Assembly (NCBI GenBank): GCA_000341795.1
Contig: AODO01000073.1
Location: 124,001-188,000 of the forward strand
Direction: 5' to 3'
From: Rhodococcus triatomae BKS 15-14
GTDB taxonomy: Bacteria > Actinomycetota > Actinomycetes > Mycobacteriales > Mycobacteriaceae
DNA length: 64,000 nt
This document shows, piece after piece, positions 43,871 to 51,848 of this stretch (the first letter of the stretch is position 1; each line of letters starts with the position of its first letter). The position numbers and the translations under genes were made by a program. Under the pieces are notes generated by a model. The model was not told the DNA's origin, did not search any database, and saw nothing but the letters and a program-made list of their open reading frames with translations.

Positions 43871-44569
43871 CTATCCGAAGGCGAGGTTGTCCGGGGTGGT
43901 CGCGACAGCGAACGCGTCGAGGATCGGTGCGTGCAGGTCCGACTTGATCTTGGCGAGGTTCTTGCCGTGCAGCGTGGTGGTCGCGGCGGCACGGGCGACC
44001 GCGGCGGCGAGCACACCGTCACCCTCCGCGATCTCGTTGACGATGCCCGCGGCCAGTGCATCCGCGCCGCCGTAGCGGCGACTGGTCGTCATCGCCTCGA
44101 CGGCGACCGCACGCGGCAGCTGCAGCGTCATGAGCGCGTTCATCCCGACCGTGAACGGCATGTTGAGGTTGGCTTCCGGCAGGCACCAGAAGCCGCGGTC
44201 CGCGCGCATCACCCGCAGGTCGGACGACGCGGCGAGCATCGTGCCCGCGCCGAACGCGTGGCCGCCGATCGCGGCGACCGTGGTCATCGGGAAGGTCAGC
44301 ACCCGACTGAAGACGGTGTGCACCCTGTCCAGGTACCAGTGGATCTTGTCGAGGTTGCCGAAGAGCCAGTCGGTGTCGAGGCCGTTCGTGAAGAACTTGC
44401 CGGACGCCGCGAACACCAGCGACGCCGGTCCGTCGACCCCCTCGACCTCGTCGAGCGCGGTGTGGAACGCGTCGATCCAGTCGGGGTGGAAACGGTTCTC
44501 GCTGTCGGTCTGGCCCTGGTCGCCGAGGTGCAGGATGTGGACGTCGCCGTCGCGCTCGAGGTAAGGCAT
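43871..44569 (-). CDS. Enoyl-CoA hydratase/isomerase family protein
   Basis: Crotonase-fold protein of 232 aa. [12 protein letters not shown] corresponds to the first oxyanion-hole region and [24 protein letters not shown] to the second; [17 protein letters not shown] follows. The usual second catalytic Glu region reads LPEANLNM, close to the norm. Such proteins act on enoyl-CoA or isomerise the double bond; the exact substrate is open. The start is ATG 44569 ([10 protein letters not shown]); a longer frame upstream would run over the deoD promoter and start region. Confidence 0.88.
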   Translation of the reverse strand: MPYLERDGDVHILHLGDQGQTDSENRFHPDWIDAFHTALDEVEGVDGPASLVFAASGKFFTNGLDTDWLFGNLDKIHWYLDRVHTVFSRVLTFPMTTVAAIGGHAFGAGTMLAASSDLRVMRADRGFWCLPEANLNMPFTVGMNALMTLQLPRAVAVEAMTTSRRYGGADALAAGIVNEIAEGDGVLAAAVARAAATTTLHGKNLAKIKSDLHAPILDAFAVATTPDNLAFG

Positions 44570-44621
44570 GCCCGATACCTTACCTGCGAGTAACTTCCGT
44601 TGTCGCCAGTACTGTGCCCTC

Positions 44622-45407
44622 ATGGATTCCCTCCAGCAGCAGGCCGCGCAGGTACTGCGTGAACGGACCGGCGCCGCCGCACACGACGTCGCGATCGTCC
44701 TCGGCTCGGGATGGCGGGCGGCCGCGGACGCCTTCGGGCCCGCCACCGTGAGCATCCCGATGACCGAGCTGCCGGGTTTCGCCGCCCCGTCCGCCTCGGG
44801 TCACGCAGGCACCGTGCTGTCCGTGCCGGTCGGCGAGCTCCGGGTGCTCGTCCTGCTCGGACGCACCCACGCCTACGAGGGCCACGAACTCACCCGCGTC
44901 GTGCACCCGGTGCGTACCGCAGTCGCGGCCGGCGCCCGCACCGTCGTGCTGACCAACGCCGCGGGCGGCATCCGCGACGGACTCGCCGTCGGACAGCCCG
45001 TCCTGATCTCCGACCATCTCAACCTGACCTCGCGGTCCCCCCTGGTCGGAGCGCAGTTCGTCGACCTCGTAGACGCCTACTCCCCACGGCTGCGGGCACT
45101 GGCACGGTCTATCGACCCCGCCCTGGAGGACGGCGTGTACGCCGGTCTGCCCGGACCGCACTACGAGACGCCCGCCGAGATCCGCATGCTCCGCACACTC
45201 GGCGCCGACCTCGTCGGAATGTCCACCGTGCACGAGACGATCGCCGCCCGCGCCCTCGGCGCGGAGGTGCTGGGGATCTCCCTGGTGACCAATCTCGCCG
45301 CGGGCATCACGGGTGAGCGGCTCGATCACGCGGAGGTCCTCGCGGCGGGGGCGGCATCCGCCGGGCGCGTCGGCGGCCTCCTGCGCGAGCTGGTGTCGGC
45401 GCTGTGA
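44622..45407 (+). CDS. deoD: Purine-nucleoside phosphorylase
   Basis: Trimeric-type PNP of 261 aa that phosphorolyses inosine or guanosine (nucleoside + phosphate to base + ribose-1-phosphate). Seen: VAIVLGSGW phosphate-binding loop, [64 protein letters not shown] and [10 protein letters not shown]. The start is ATG 44622. The stop overlaps the GTG start of pmmB, so the ribose-1-phosphate released can be processed by the product of the next gene. Confidence 0.94.
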   Translation: MDSLQQQAAQVLRERTGAAAHDVAIVLGSGWRAAADAFGPATVSIPMTELPGFAAPSASGHAGTVLSVPVGELRVLVLLGRTHAYEGHELTRVVHPVRTAVAAGARTVVLTNAAGGIRDGLAVGQPVLISDHLNLTSRSPLVGAQFVDLVDAYSPRLRALARSIDPALEDGVYAGLPGPHYETPAEIRMLRTLGADLVGMSTVHETIAARALGAEVLGISLVTNLAAGITGERLDHAEVLAAGAASAGRVGGLLRELVSAL

Positions 45408-47023
45408 CACCGCCACTGAGGCAACTGGTGGACGACTGGATCGCCGGCGATCCCGATCCCGCCGCCCGGGCGGAACTGCGTTCGCTGCCCGACGCCGAGT
45501 TGGCGGACCGCTTCGCCGCGCCCCTGACGTTCGGCACGGCCGGCCTACGCGGACCGCTGCGCGCCGGACCGAACGGGATGAACGTCGCCGTCGTCACCCG
45601 CGCGACCGCGGGCATCGCAGCCTGGCTGCAGGCGAAGTGCCTCGGCGGATCCGTCGTGGTCGTCGGCCGCGACGGCCGTCACGGTTCCGCGGTGTTCGCG
45701 ACGACCGCGGCGGAAGTGCTTGCGGGAGCCGGATTCTCGGTGGTCCTACTGCCCGGACCGACGCCGACACCGGTGCTCGCCTATGCCGTCCGGGCGCTGC
45801 GGGCACAACTCGGCGTGCAGATCACCGCCTCGCACAACCCGGCAGGCGACAACGGGTACAAGGTGTACCTCGACGGCGGTGCGCAGCTGATCTCGCCGTC
45901 CGACCGCGAGATCGAGACGGCGATCGCCGCCGTCGGCCCGGCGGCGGCGGTCCCACGCTCGACGGTCGAACCGGCCGCAGCGAGCACCCTGCGCGCCGAC
46001 TACCTCGCCCGCGTCGCCGCACTGGCCCGCGGCAGGGACCGCGACCTGCGAATCGCCGTCACCCCGCTGCACGGCGTCGGCGGCAGTGCCGTCGTCGACG
46101 CGCTCCGGGCAGCGGGCTTCGCCGACATCCACACCGTCGGCAGCCAGTTCGCGCCCGATCCCGACTTCCCCACGGTCGCGTTCCCGAACCCGGAGGAGCC
46201 CGGGGCGACGGATGCACTCCTGGAACTGGCCGCGGCCGTCGACGCGGATCTCGCCGTCGCGCTGGACCCCGACGCCGACCGGTGCGCCGTCGGTGTCCCG
46301 ACACCCGACGGGTGGCGGATGCTCACCGGTGACGAGACCGGCGCGATCCTCGGTGACCACCTGCTGAGCGAACTCCCTGCGGGCACCGACCCGCTCGTCG
46401 CGACGACGGTGGTGTCCTCCCGACTGCTCGCGCGCATCGCCGCCGCGCGCGGCGCCCGGTTCGCTCGGACCCTCACCGGATTCAAGTGGCTCGTGCGGGC
46501 GGGCGAGGGGCTGGTCTACGCGTACGAGGAGGCCATCGGGCACTGTGTCGCGCCGGACCTGGTGCGGGACAAGGACGGCATCTCCGCCGCCGTCGTCGTC
46601 GCGGACCTCGCCGCGACGCTGAAGGCACACGGTCGAACCGTGCCGGACGTGCTCGACGATCTCGCCGTCGAGCACGGCGTGCACGCGACCGCGCAGGTGT
46701 CACTGCGCTTCGCCGATCCCACGGGGATCACGGACGCCATGACGCGACTGCGCGGCCGGCTGCCGACCGAGTTGGCTGGCGAACCCGTCACGGCAGACGA
46801 TCTGTCCACCCGGCGCGGGCAGTCGCGCACCGACGCAGTCGTCCTGACCGGGCGACGGGTGCGGATGGTGGTCCGTCCGTCCGGGACCGAACCGAAGCTC
46901 AAGTGCTATCTCGAGGCTGTCGAGTCCGTCTCCGGACGCGACGACCTGTCCCGTGCGCGCAGCGCGGCCGCCGACACGCTCCGTCGCGGCACACTGTTCG
47001 CCCGGTCGCTCGTCACGCCGTAG
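45404..47023 (+). CDS. pmmB: Phospho-sugar mutase (phosphopentomutase/phosphomannomutase)
   Basis: Alpha-D-phosphohexomutase superfamily protein of 539 aa. Active-site Ser143 in [15 protein letters not shown], metal-binding loop LDPDADRCA, sugar-binding [18 protein letters not shown] and the C-terminal phosphate-binding [12 protein letters not shown]. It is named pmmB in mycobacteria; the overlap with deoD suggests phosphopentomutase activity (ribose-1-phosphate to ribose-5-phosphate), as in other deoD-linked members, but the substrate is not proven by sequence. The start is GTG 45404. Confidence 0.92.
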   Translation: MTPPLRQLVDDWIAGDPDPAARAELRSLPDAELADRFAAPLTFGTAGLRGPLRAGPNGMNVAVVTRATAGIAAWLQAKCLGGSVVVVGRDGRHGSAVFATTAAEVLAGAGFSVVLLPGPTPTPVLAYAVRALRAQLGVQITASHNPAGDNGYKVYLDGGAQLISPSDREIETAIAAVGPAAAVPRSTVEPAAASTLRADYLARVAALARGRDRDLRIAVTPLHGVGGSAVVDALRAAGFADIHTVGSQFAPDPDFPTVAFPNPEEPGATDALLELAAAVDADLAVALDPDADRCAVGVPTPDGWRMLTGDETGAILGDHLLSELPAGTDPLVATTVVSSRLLARIAAARGARFARTLTGFKWLVRAGEGLVYAYEEAIGHCVAPDLVRDKDGISAAVVVADLAATLKAHGRTVPDVLDDLAVEHGVHATAQVSLRFADPTGITDAMTRLRGRLPTELAGEPVTADDLSTRRGQSRTDAVVLTGRRVRMVVRPSGTEPKLKCYLEAVESVSGRDDLSRARSAAADTLRRGTLFARSLVTP

Positions 47024-47041
47024 CGAGCTCCGGCTGGCCAG

Positions 47042-47120
47042 TGGTTCCCGATCCCTCCCGGATGTACCGACGACGATGGGGCGCCGGGTGCGTCGTACCC
47101 GGATCGGGAGAGGTGCCCTA
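47042..47120. repeat. Hairpin (MITE-like) element, copy 2 (short)
   Basis: About 79 bp related to the element at 5492-5655. The right end read on the other strand begins TAGGGCACCTCTCCCGATCC and continues to GCACCCGGCG, matching the copy 1 ends; the left end keeps CCCGATCCCTCCCGGATGTA but has lost the terminal TAGGGC. The long interior is missing. The terminal TAG of the right end is the stop codon of upp. Confidence 0.6.
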
Positions 47121-47747
47121 GATGTTGCGCGGTCCGAACTGGCGGTCACCCGCGTCACCGAGACCGGGCACGATGTAGGCGTCCTCGTTCAGCCCGTCGT
47201 CGACGGCCGCGACGACCAGTCGGATCGGCAGACCCGAGTCGGCGAGTGCCGCAACGCCTTCGGGAGCGGCCACGACGCAGACCGCGGTGACGTCGGTGGC
47301 GCCGCGCCCGGCGAGCAACTCGATGGTCCGCACCATCGAGCCGCCGGTCGCGAGCATCGGGTCGAGGACGTATACGGGGAGACCCGACAGGTCCTCGGGC
47401 AACGATTCGAGGTACGGCACGGGCTCGTGCGTCGTCTCGTCGCGGGCCATGCCCACGAACCCGACCTGCGACTGCGGGATCAGCGAACTCGCCTGCTCGA
47501 CCATGCCGAGGCCGGCCCGGAGCACCGGCACGAGCAGCGGCGGGTTCGCCAGCCGGACGCCACGAGCGGGGGCGACGGGGGTCGCGACCTCGAACTCCTC
47601 GATCTCCGCGTCGCGGATCGCCTCGTAGATGAGCATGTGGGTCAGCTCCCGCAGCGCCGACCGGAAGGCGGGATTGCTGCTGCGAGCGTCGCGCATGGTG
47701 GTCAGCAGGGCTGCCGCGAGCGGGTGATCGACCACGTGCGTCTCCAT
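47118..47747 (-). CDS. upp: Uracil phosphoribosyltransferase
   Basis: Salvage enzyme of 209 aa joining uracil and PRPP to [20 protein letters not shown], the flap [24 protein letters not shown] and the PRPP loop [12 protein letters not shown] are all present, with the uracil-binding end [18 protein letters not shown]. The start is ATG 47747 (METHVVDHP), the usual N terminus; a longer frame upstream is not conserved in type. The stop codon TAG is supplied by the end of the hairpin element, which therefore also marks the 3' end of the gene. Confidence 0.95.
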   Translation of the reverse strand: METHVVDHPLAAALLTTMRDARSSNPAFRSALRELTHMLIYEAIRDAEIEEFEVATPVAPARGVRLANPPLLVPVLRAGLGMVEQASSLIPQSQVGFVGMARDETTHEPVPYLESLPEDLSGLPVYVLDPMLATGGSMVRTIELLAGRGATDVTAVCVVAAPEGVAALADSGLPIRLVVAAVDDGLNEDAYIVPGLGDAGDRQFGPRNI

Positions 47748-47897
47748 GGCCTCAGGATAGGCAGCCACACCACGGCGCCGCGACGCGGCTCGGACGACGG
47801 CGCCACGCGAGGGAACCGGAAGCCACGGCGGTGCGTCCAATGTTGTGACGGGTGCACAGTCACGCACCCGCCGAGACGAGGAAACGGGGGGTACGGG

Positions 47898-48221
47898 ATG
47901 GCCGAGTTCTCAGCGGTGACCGAGGGGATCCGCGCCTACGGCGGCACCGCCACGGCGATGGCGTCGGGTGTCCGGGACGCGGCGCTGGGCGCGGCCGCGA
48001 CGGGTCCGGGAGTGCTGACGCCGGTGTTCGGGCTGATCGGTGGCGACTTTCTGGCCGCATTCGCGTCGGCGCACGGCGCACACACTGCCGCGTTGACGGC
48101 GCTCGCGGACACCCTCGACGGCATGGGCGTCGCCGCGCACGCCACCGCCACCGCCTACGACGACGCCGACTGCGGTGTCGCGACTGCCGTGACCGCCGCG
48201 GGTGCGGAGGTGATCGCGTGA
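47898..48221 (+). CDS. EspC-like (DUF2580-type) protein with T7SS signal
   Basis: Small alpha-helical Ala-rich protein of 107 aa. The helix-turn-helix hairpin and the central [19 protein letters not shown] fit the EspC/DUF2580 group of type VII secretion-associated proteins. At the end of the second helix, Tyr87-x3-Asp91 (YDDAD) forms the YxxxD secretion motif. It overlaps the next gene, encoding a WXG/NlpC-P60 protein, by four bases, like other T7SS substrate pairs that are secreted as heterodimers. The start is ATG 47898 after a G-rich site. No ESX machinery genes are nearby. Confidence 0.72.
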   Translation: MAEFSAVTEGIRAYGGTATAMASGVRDAALGAAATGPGVLTPVFGLIGGDFLAAFASAHGAHTAALTALADTLDGMGVAAHATATAYDDADCGVATAVTAAGAEVIA

Positions 48222-49381
48222 TCCCCGTCGACGTGCTGACGCGTCCCATCACGGACCTGGTTTCCTCGTTCGGTTCCGGAGCCCTGCCCGCGGACGGCCC
48301 GCCGGAGGCGCTCGCCGTCGCGTCCGCCGCCCTCGATTCCGCGTACGCCCTCGGCAAGCTCGGGCTCGCCGAGCTGGGCGGCGCCTGGACGGGCGTCGCG
48401 GCCGAGGCCGCGATCACGAAGGGTGAGCAGGCGCAGGCCCAGCAGGTTCAGCTCTCCGAGCAGGGCACGGAGATCGCCCGGGTGGTCACCGCGGCGTCCG
48501 AGGTGGTCGGCGCGGGCCTCGTGGAACTGCAGGGGATCGTGCAGTCGTTCGTGTCGACCGCGATCTCGGCGGGTCCCGCGTTGACCACCCCGGCGGGCCA
48601 GATGATGATCGTGGCGTCTGCGATCGACCATCTGTCCCGTGGCCTGTCAGTGGTCGCGCGGGTGCGCGGCGAGCTCGACGTGCACACGGCAGCGATGGCC
48701 CGGTTCGTGACACCCGAACCGGTGGCCGCACCGGCGCCGGTCGGCGACATCCACGCCGTCATGAGCCGATCGATCGGAGATCCGCTGGCCGGTGTGCAGG
48801 AGCGCGGCGACTCGATCGGCGCGTTCGTCCAGCACTTCGTCGACGCGGCGAAGACGGCACCGAACCCGTTCGGTGACGGCCCGCTGTTCCCGGGGCAGGA
48901 GGCACAGGGCGACGCCGGGGGGCCGGCTGCGCTCGGCGGCAACGATTTCGGAAGCAGCGACTTCGGCAGCAGTGGCGGAGTCCAGATCCTGCTCCCCGAC
49001 GGCAGCACGGCGACGGCGCCGAACGCGGAGGCCGCGAACGCGGTGCGGAACGCGTTGAGCCAGCAGGGTGTGCCGTACCAGTGGGGCGGCACGGCGCCGG
49101 GCCAGGGCCTGGACTGCTCGGGCCTGACGCAGTGGGCGTACGGCGAGGCCGGCATCGACCTGCCGCGGACCGCCCAGGAGCAGACGGTGGGCCTTCCCGT
49201 CGATTCCGCCGACCTGATGCCCGGCGACCTCGCCGTGTGGGACGGCCACGTGGCGATGGTCATCGGCAACGGCCAGATGGTCGAGGCAGGCGATCCGGTC
49301 CAGGTGTCGGCAGTGCGCACCGGCAACATCGGGATGGGCTTCCACGGCTTCTACAGGCCCAGCCAACCGTTTAGCGCCTAA
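48218..49381 (+). CDS. WXG-like plus NlpC/P60 (C40) peptidoglycan hydrolase
   Basis: Protein of 387 aa. The N-terminal 160 residues are helical with a WTG motif at 57-59, like WXG100 proteins, followed by a Pro/Gly/Ser-rich linker (165-255). The C-terminal NlpC/P60 domain has catalytic Cys300 in GLDCSGLTQW and His344 in WDGHVAMVIGNG, so it should cut the D-Glu to diaminopimelate bond in cell-wall peptides. There is no Sec signal, which fits type VII export with the EspC-like partner. The last 10 codons use AGG, TTT and TAA, unlike the rest of the gene, and the integrase gene begins at once; the 3' end is probably attL sequence. Confidence 0.88.
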   Translation: MIPVDVLTRPITDLVSSFGSGALPADGPPEALAVASAALDSAYALGKLGLAELGGAWTGVAAEAAITKGEQAQAQQVQLSEQGTEIARVVTAASEVVGAGLVELQGIVQSFVSTAISAGPALTTPAGQMMIVASAIDHLSRGLSVVARVRGELDVHTAAMARFVTPEPVAAPAPVGDIHAVMSRSIGDPLAGVQERGDSIGAFVQHFVDAAKTAPNPFGDGPLFPGQEAQGDAGGPAALGGNDFGSSDFGSSGGVQILLPDGSTATAPNAEAANAVRNALSQQGVPYQWGGTAPGQGLDCSGLTQWAYGEAGIDLPRTAQEQTVGLPVDSADLMPGDLAVWDGHVAMVIGNGQMVEAGDPVQVSAVRTGNIGMGFHGFYRPSQPFSA

Positions 49382-49393
49382 TGTGTACCACAT
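49350..49393. other. Predicted left attachment junction (attL) of the element
   Basis: The serine integrase gene starts 1 to 10 bp after the NlpC/P60 stop. Codon choice changes within the last codons of the host gene, and a small palindrome ATGTG-TAC-CACAT spans 49381-49393. No tRNA gene is present. The crossover core cannot be fixed without the right end. Confidence 0.55.
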
Positions 49394-50972
49394 GCGAGTT
49401 GCGATCTACGCGAGGATCTCCGCAGACCCCTCCGGAAACGAGCTCGGTGTAGGTCGCCAGCTCGAAGACTGCCGGACGCTCGTCGACCAGCTCAAATGGG
49501 AGCCGGTCGACGAGTTTGTCGACAACGACCTGAGCGCATCGAGCGGTGTCGTCCGTCCGGAATATGAGCGACTCCTCGCTGACGTCGAAGCCGGGGCGGT
49601 CGATGCAATCGTCGCCTGGCACCCCGATCGGCTCTACCGGCGAACCTCGGATCTCGAGAGGCTCATCCTCGTCGCCGAGGCGCACGGGGTCACCTTCCGG
49701 ACCGTGATGGCCGGAGACATCGACCTCTCGACCGCCTCAGGTCGAATGGTGGCCCGCATGCTCGGAGCTGCGAGCACACACGAGGTCGAGCGAGCGCGGG
49801 AGCGGATGGTCCGAGCCCACCTTCAAGCCGCCATGAACGGCAAGTGGCGGCTCCGAAAGAGAGCGTTCGGCTGGACCCTCGGCGGTGTCGAGCTCGTCGA
49901 GGAGGAAGCCGAGGCGATCCGCAAGGCCGCCCGGCACGTCCTCACAGGCGGGAGTGTCCGATCCGTCGTCCGTGAATGGAACGAGAGCGGGCTGCAGACA
50001 GCCGGGTCGGCGGCGAAGTTCGACGGCACCGCGATTCGCGAGATCCTCACCTCGCCTCGGGTTGCCGGTCTCGCGACGTACAAGGGCCGGATCGTCGGCC
50101 CCGGCCAGTGGCCCGCGATTCTCAGCGAGGACGAACACCGGGGGTTGGTGGCCGTCTTCTCCAACCGCGCGCGACGGAGGTCGAGGACCTACGAGCGCAA
50201 ACACCAGGGCTCGGGCGTCTACCGGTGCTCGGAGTGCCCGGCGACTGTCCACGTCCACCAGGACGGCAAGGGGAGGCAGTCCTATCGGTGCTCGGAATCT
50301 CCGGGGCACCCGAGCCGTCGAGTCGAGACCCTCGACGCCTACATTGCCGACCTCGTCATCGGGCGGCTCTCGAAGTCGGGTGTGTTTGACCAACTCTTCG
50401 CACCGAGCGTGGTGGTCGACCTGGATGCGTTGCATGCCGAGCGGAGCGGGTTGGAGGAGCGCCTCAGCGAGCTCACGGGCCTGTACGCCGAGGGCATCCT
50501 CGATGCCGAGCAGCTCCGCGAAGGTGCCACCACGATTCGCGAGAAGATCCTGACCGTCGAGCTCCGGATGGGTGAGTCTCAGATCGAGATCCCCGACTGG
50601 CTCCGGTCGGGTACCGCCGAGATCGCCTCCGTCCCTGCCCTCCGCCAGCGCTGGGAGGCCACGTCGGCGGATCGTCGAGGCAAGATCATCGGCCGACTCC
50701 TGGACGTCTCGATCCTGCGGTCGCCGAGCGGTCGGCGGCGGTTCTGCCCTGAGTTCGTCCTCACGGAGTGGAAGCTCCCCGAGATCCTCGAGCCGAAGGA
50801 TGCCGCTGCAGTCGTCTCGTTGCTCGCCCCGGCCTCCGAAGTCGAGGACGACCTCGCCGCCCGATTCGCCGAGTCCATGACGAAGACCTGGGAGACGTAC
50901 ACCGAGGCGGCACGGCTGTTGTCAGAGGGTAACGACATCCAGGCGGTCATCGAGAAGTTGGGCAACAGCTAG
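49392..50972 (+). CDS. Large serine integrase
   Basis: Site-specific recombinase of 526 aa that joins attP to attB through a 5' phosphoserine link. The N-terminal resolvase domain has the nucleophile Ser10 in YARISADPSG, then GRQLEDC, DNDLSASSG and WHPDRLYRRTSDLERL. The recombinase domain follows, with a zinc ribbon using Cys279, Cys282, Cys300 and probably His306. A coiled-coil stretch lies at about 350-390. ATG 49392 is chosen by homology; GTG 49383 is also in frame. Neither has a ribosome site, which may mean it is supplied by the attP side in the circular form. Confidence 0.94.
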   Translation: MRVAIYARISADPSGNELGVGRQLEDCRTLVDQLKWEPVDEFVDNDLSASSGVVRPEYERLLADVEAGAVDAIVAWHPDRLYRRTSDLERLILVAEAHGVTFRTVMAGDIDLSTASGRMVARMLGAASTHEVERARERMVRAHLQAAMNGKWRLRKRAFGWTLGGVELVEEEAEAIRKAARHVLTGGSVRSVVREWNESGLQTAGSAAKFDGTAIREILTSPRVAGLATYKGRIVGPGQWPAILSEDEHRGLVAVFSNRARRRSRTYERKHQGSGVYRCSECPATVHVHQDGKGRQSYRCSESPGHPSRRVETLDAYIADLVIGRLSKSGVFDQLFAPSVVVDLDALHAERSGLEERLSELTGLYAEGILDAEQLREGATTIREKILTVELRMGESQIEIPDWLRSGTAEIASVPALRQRWEATSADRRGKIIGRLLDVSILRSPSGRRRFCPEFVLTEWKLPEILEPKDAAAVVSLLAPASEVEDDLAARFAESMTKTWETYTEAARLLSEGNDIQAVIEKLGNS

Positions 50973-51142
50973 ACCCCTCGTCGACCCTCGAAACTCCCGA
51001 CACCGGGAGGATGGTCCACCCACTGTGGCGATGTCGGCCCCGAGAACGCCTCGTCCTCCGAAAGTCACACAGTTCCAAGGAATTTGAGACTCTCAACCCG
51101 AGCTTGACCCTGTGACGTAACGAACACACGTCAATTTCTCGA

Positions 51143-51185
51143 CCCCTTAAGTGTCAAACCCGCTACCTAAGGGGTGAAGTTTGAC
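51143..51185. promoter_or_regulatory. Interleaved inverted repeats upstream of the element HTH gene
   Basis: CCCCTTA (51143) pairs with TAAGGGG (51168) and GTCAAAC (51153) pairs with GTTTGAC (51179). The arms alternate (A, B, A', B'), so they can form two overlapping operators or, in RNA, a pseudoknot. They lie in the 358-bp gap after the integrase, which has no gene. Confidence 0.6.
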
Positions 51186-51209
51186 GAATTGTCTAGCCCT
51201 AGACAGTGT
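51181..51209 (+). promoter_or_regulatory. Operator palindrome inside a candidate promoter
   Basis: The 16-bp palindrome TGTCTAG-CC-CTAGACA (51190-51205) lies between TTGACG (51181) and CAGTGT (51204), spaced by 17 bp. A protein bound there would block RNA polymerase, as expected for a lysogeny switch. Downstream, TGTGCCG (51249) and CGGCACA (51281) form a further inverted pair. Confidence 0.5.
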
Positions 51210-51330
51210 TTCGACGCCCTGACCTGCCCAGTTTCCCTTTACACGAAATGTGCCGGAATGTAACTTCGATCCCGTCAGCGCGGCACAGGGTAAGTGCCGC
51301 AGATTATTTCACGGTTAAGGAGAAATTCGA

Positions 51331-51774
51331 ATGTCCCAGGAAATCACCCAGGAGTACATCTCGGTATCCGGTGCGGCCAAGCGCTTCGGCTGCAGCACCA
51401 CCGCCGTCCGCCAGTGGATCGCAGACGGTCGAGTCGAGGCCATCAGGCTCGGACCGAAGACCATCCGGATCTTGATCTCGTCCCTCGATGACCTCATCAC
51501 CGAGGTCCTGGATTCGCCCACACCAAACCTCGCGAAGCACATTCCGAATCGCGCCCGACGACTCGCACAGAGCCACGGCCTCGTCCTCACCCTAGACATC
51601 GGCGTGTTCGGGCTTCACATCTGCGACTTGCACGGCGCGGATTGCAGGGCACGAAAGGTCACAGACGTCGACGCTCAGCATGGGGAGCATCACGAGCTCG
51701 TTTTCGCCTCTCAGGATATTGAGCGGGTTATCGCCTACCTCGACAACCCATTTGGGCCCGAACAGGCCGCCTAA
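51331..51774 (+). CDS. HTH DNA-binding protein, excisionase/MerR-like
   Basis: Protein of 147 aa. The N terminus reads EYISVSGAAKRFGCSTTAVRQWIADGRVEAIRLGPKTIRI, a winged-helix domain of the type found in excisionases and MerR-like proteins. The rest (to residue 147) has several His and two Cys (LHICDLHGADCRA) and no recognised domain. The start is ATG 51331 after AAGGAG. Being the first gene after the regulatory region and next to the integrase gene, it could be the recombination directionality factor or the immunity regulator; sequence alone does not decide. Confidence 0.75.
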   Translation: MSQEITQEYISVSGAAKRFGCSTTAVRQWIADGRVEAIRLGPKTIRILISSLDDLITEVLDSPTPNLAKHIPNRARRLAQSHGLVLTLDIGVFGLHICDLHGADCRARKVTDVDAQHGEHHELVFASQDIERVIAYLDNPFGPEQAA

Positions 51775-51848
51775 CCTCCCCACCCCAACGATTCACACTC
51801 CGACGATCCCCGTCGCGAGATCACTCTCAAACACTCTCAGAGGCAATA

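Noticed and set aside
49340-49400. A tRNA gene as integration site
   Set aside because: No cloverleaf or T-loop sequence is present. The junction lies in a protein-coding 3' end, as is common for serine integrases.
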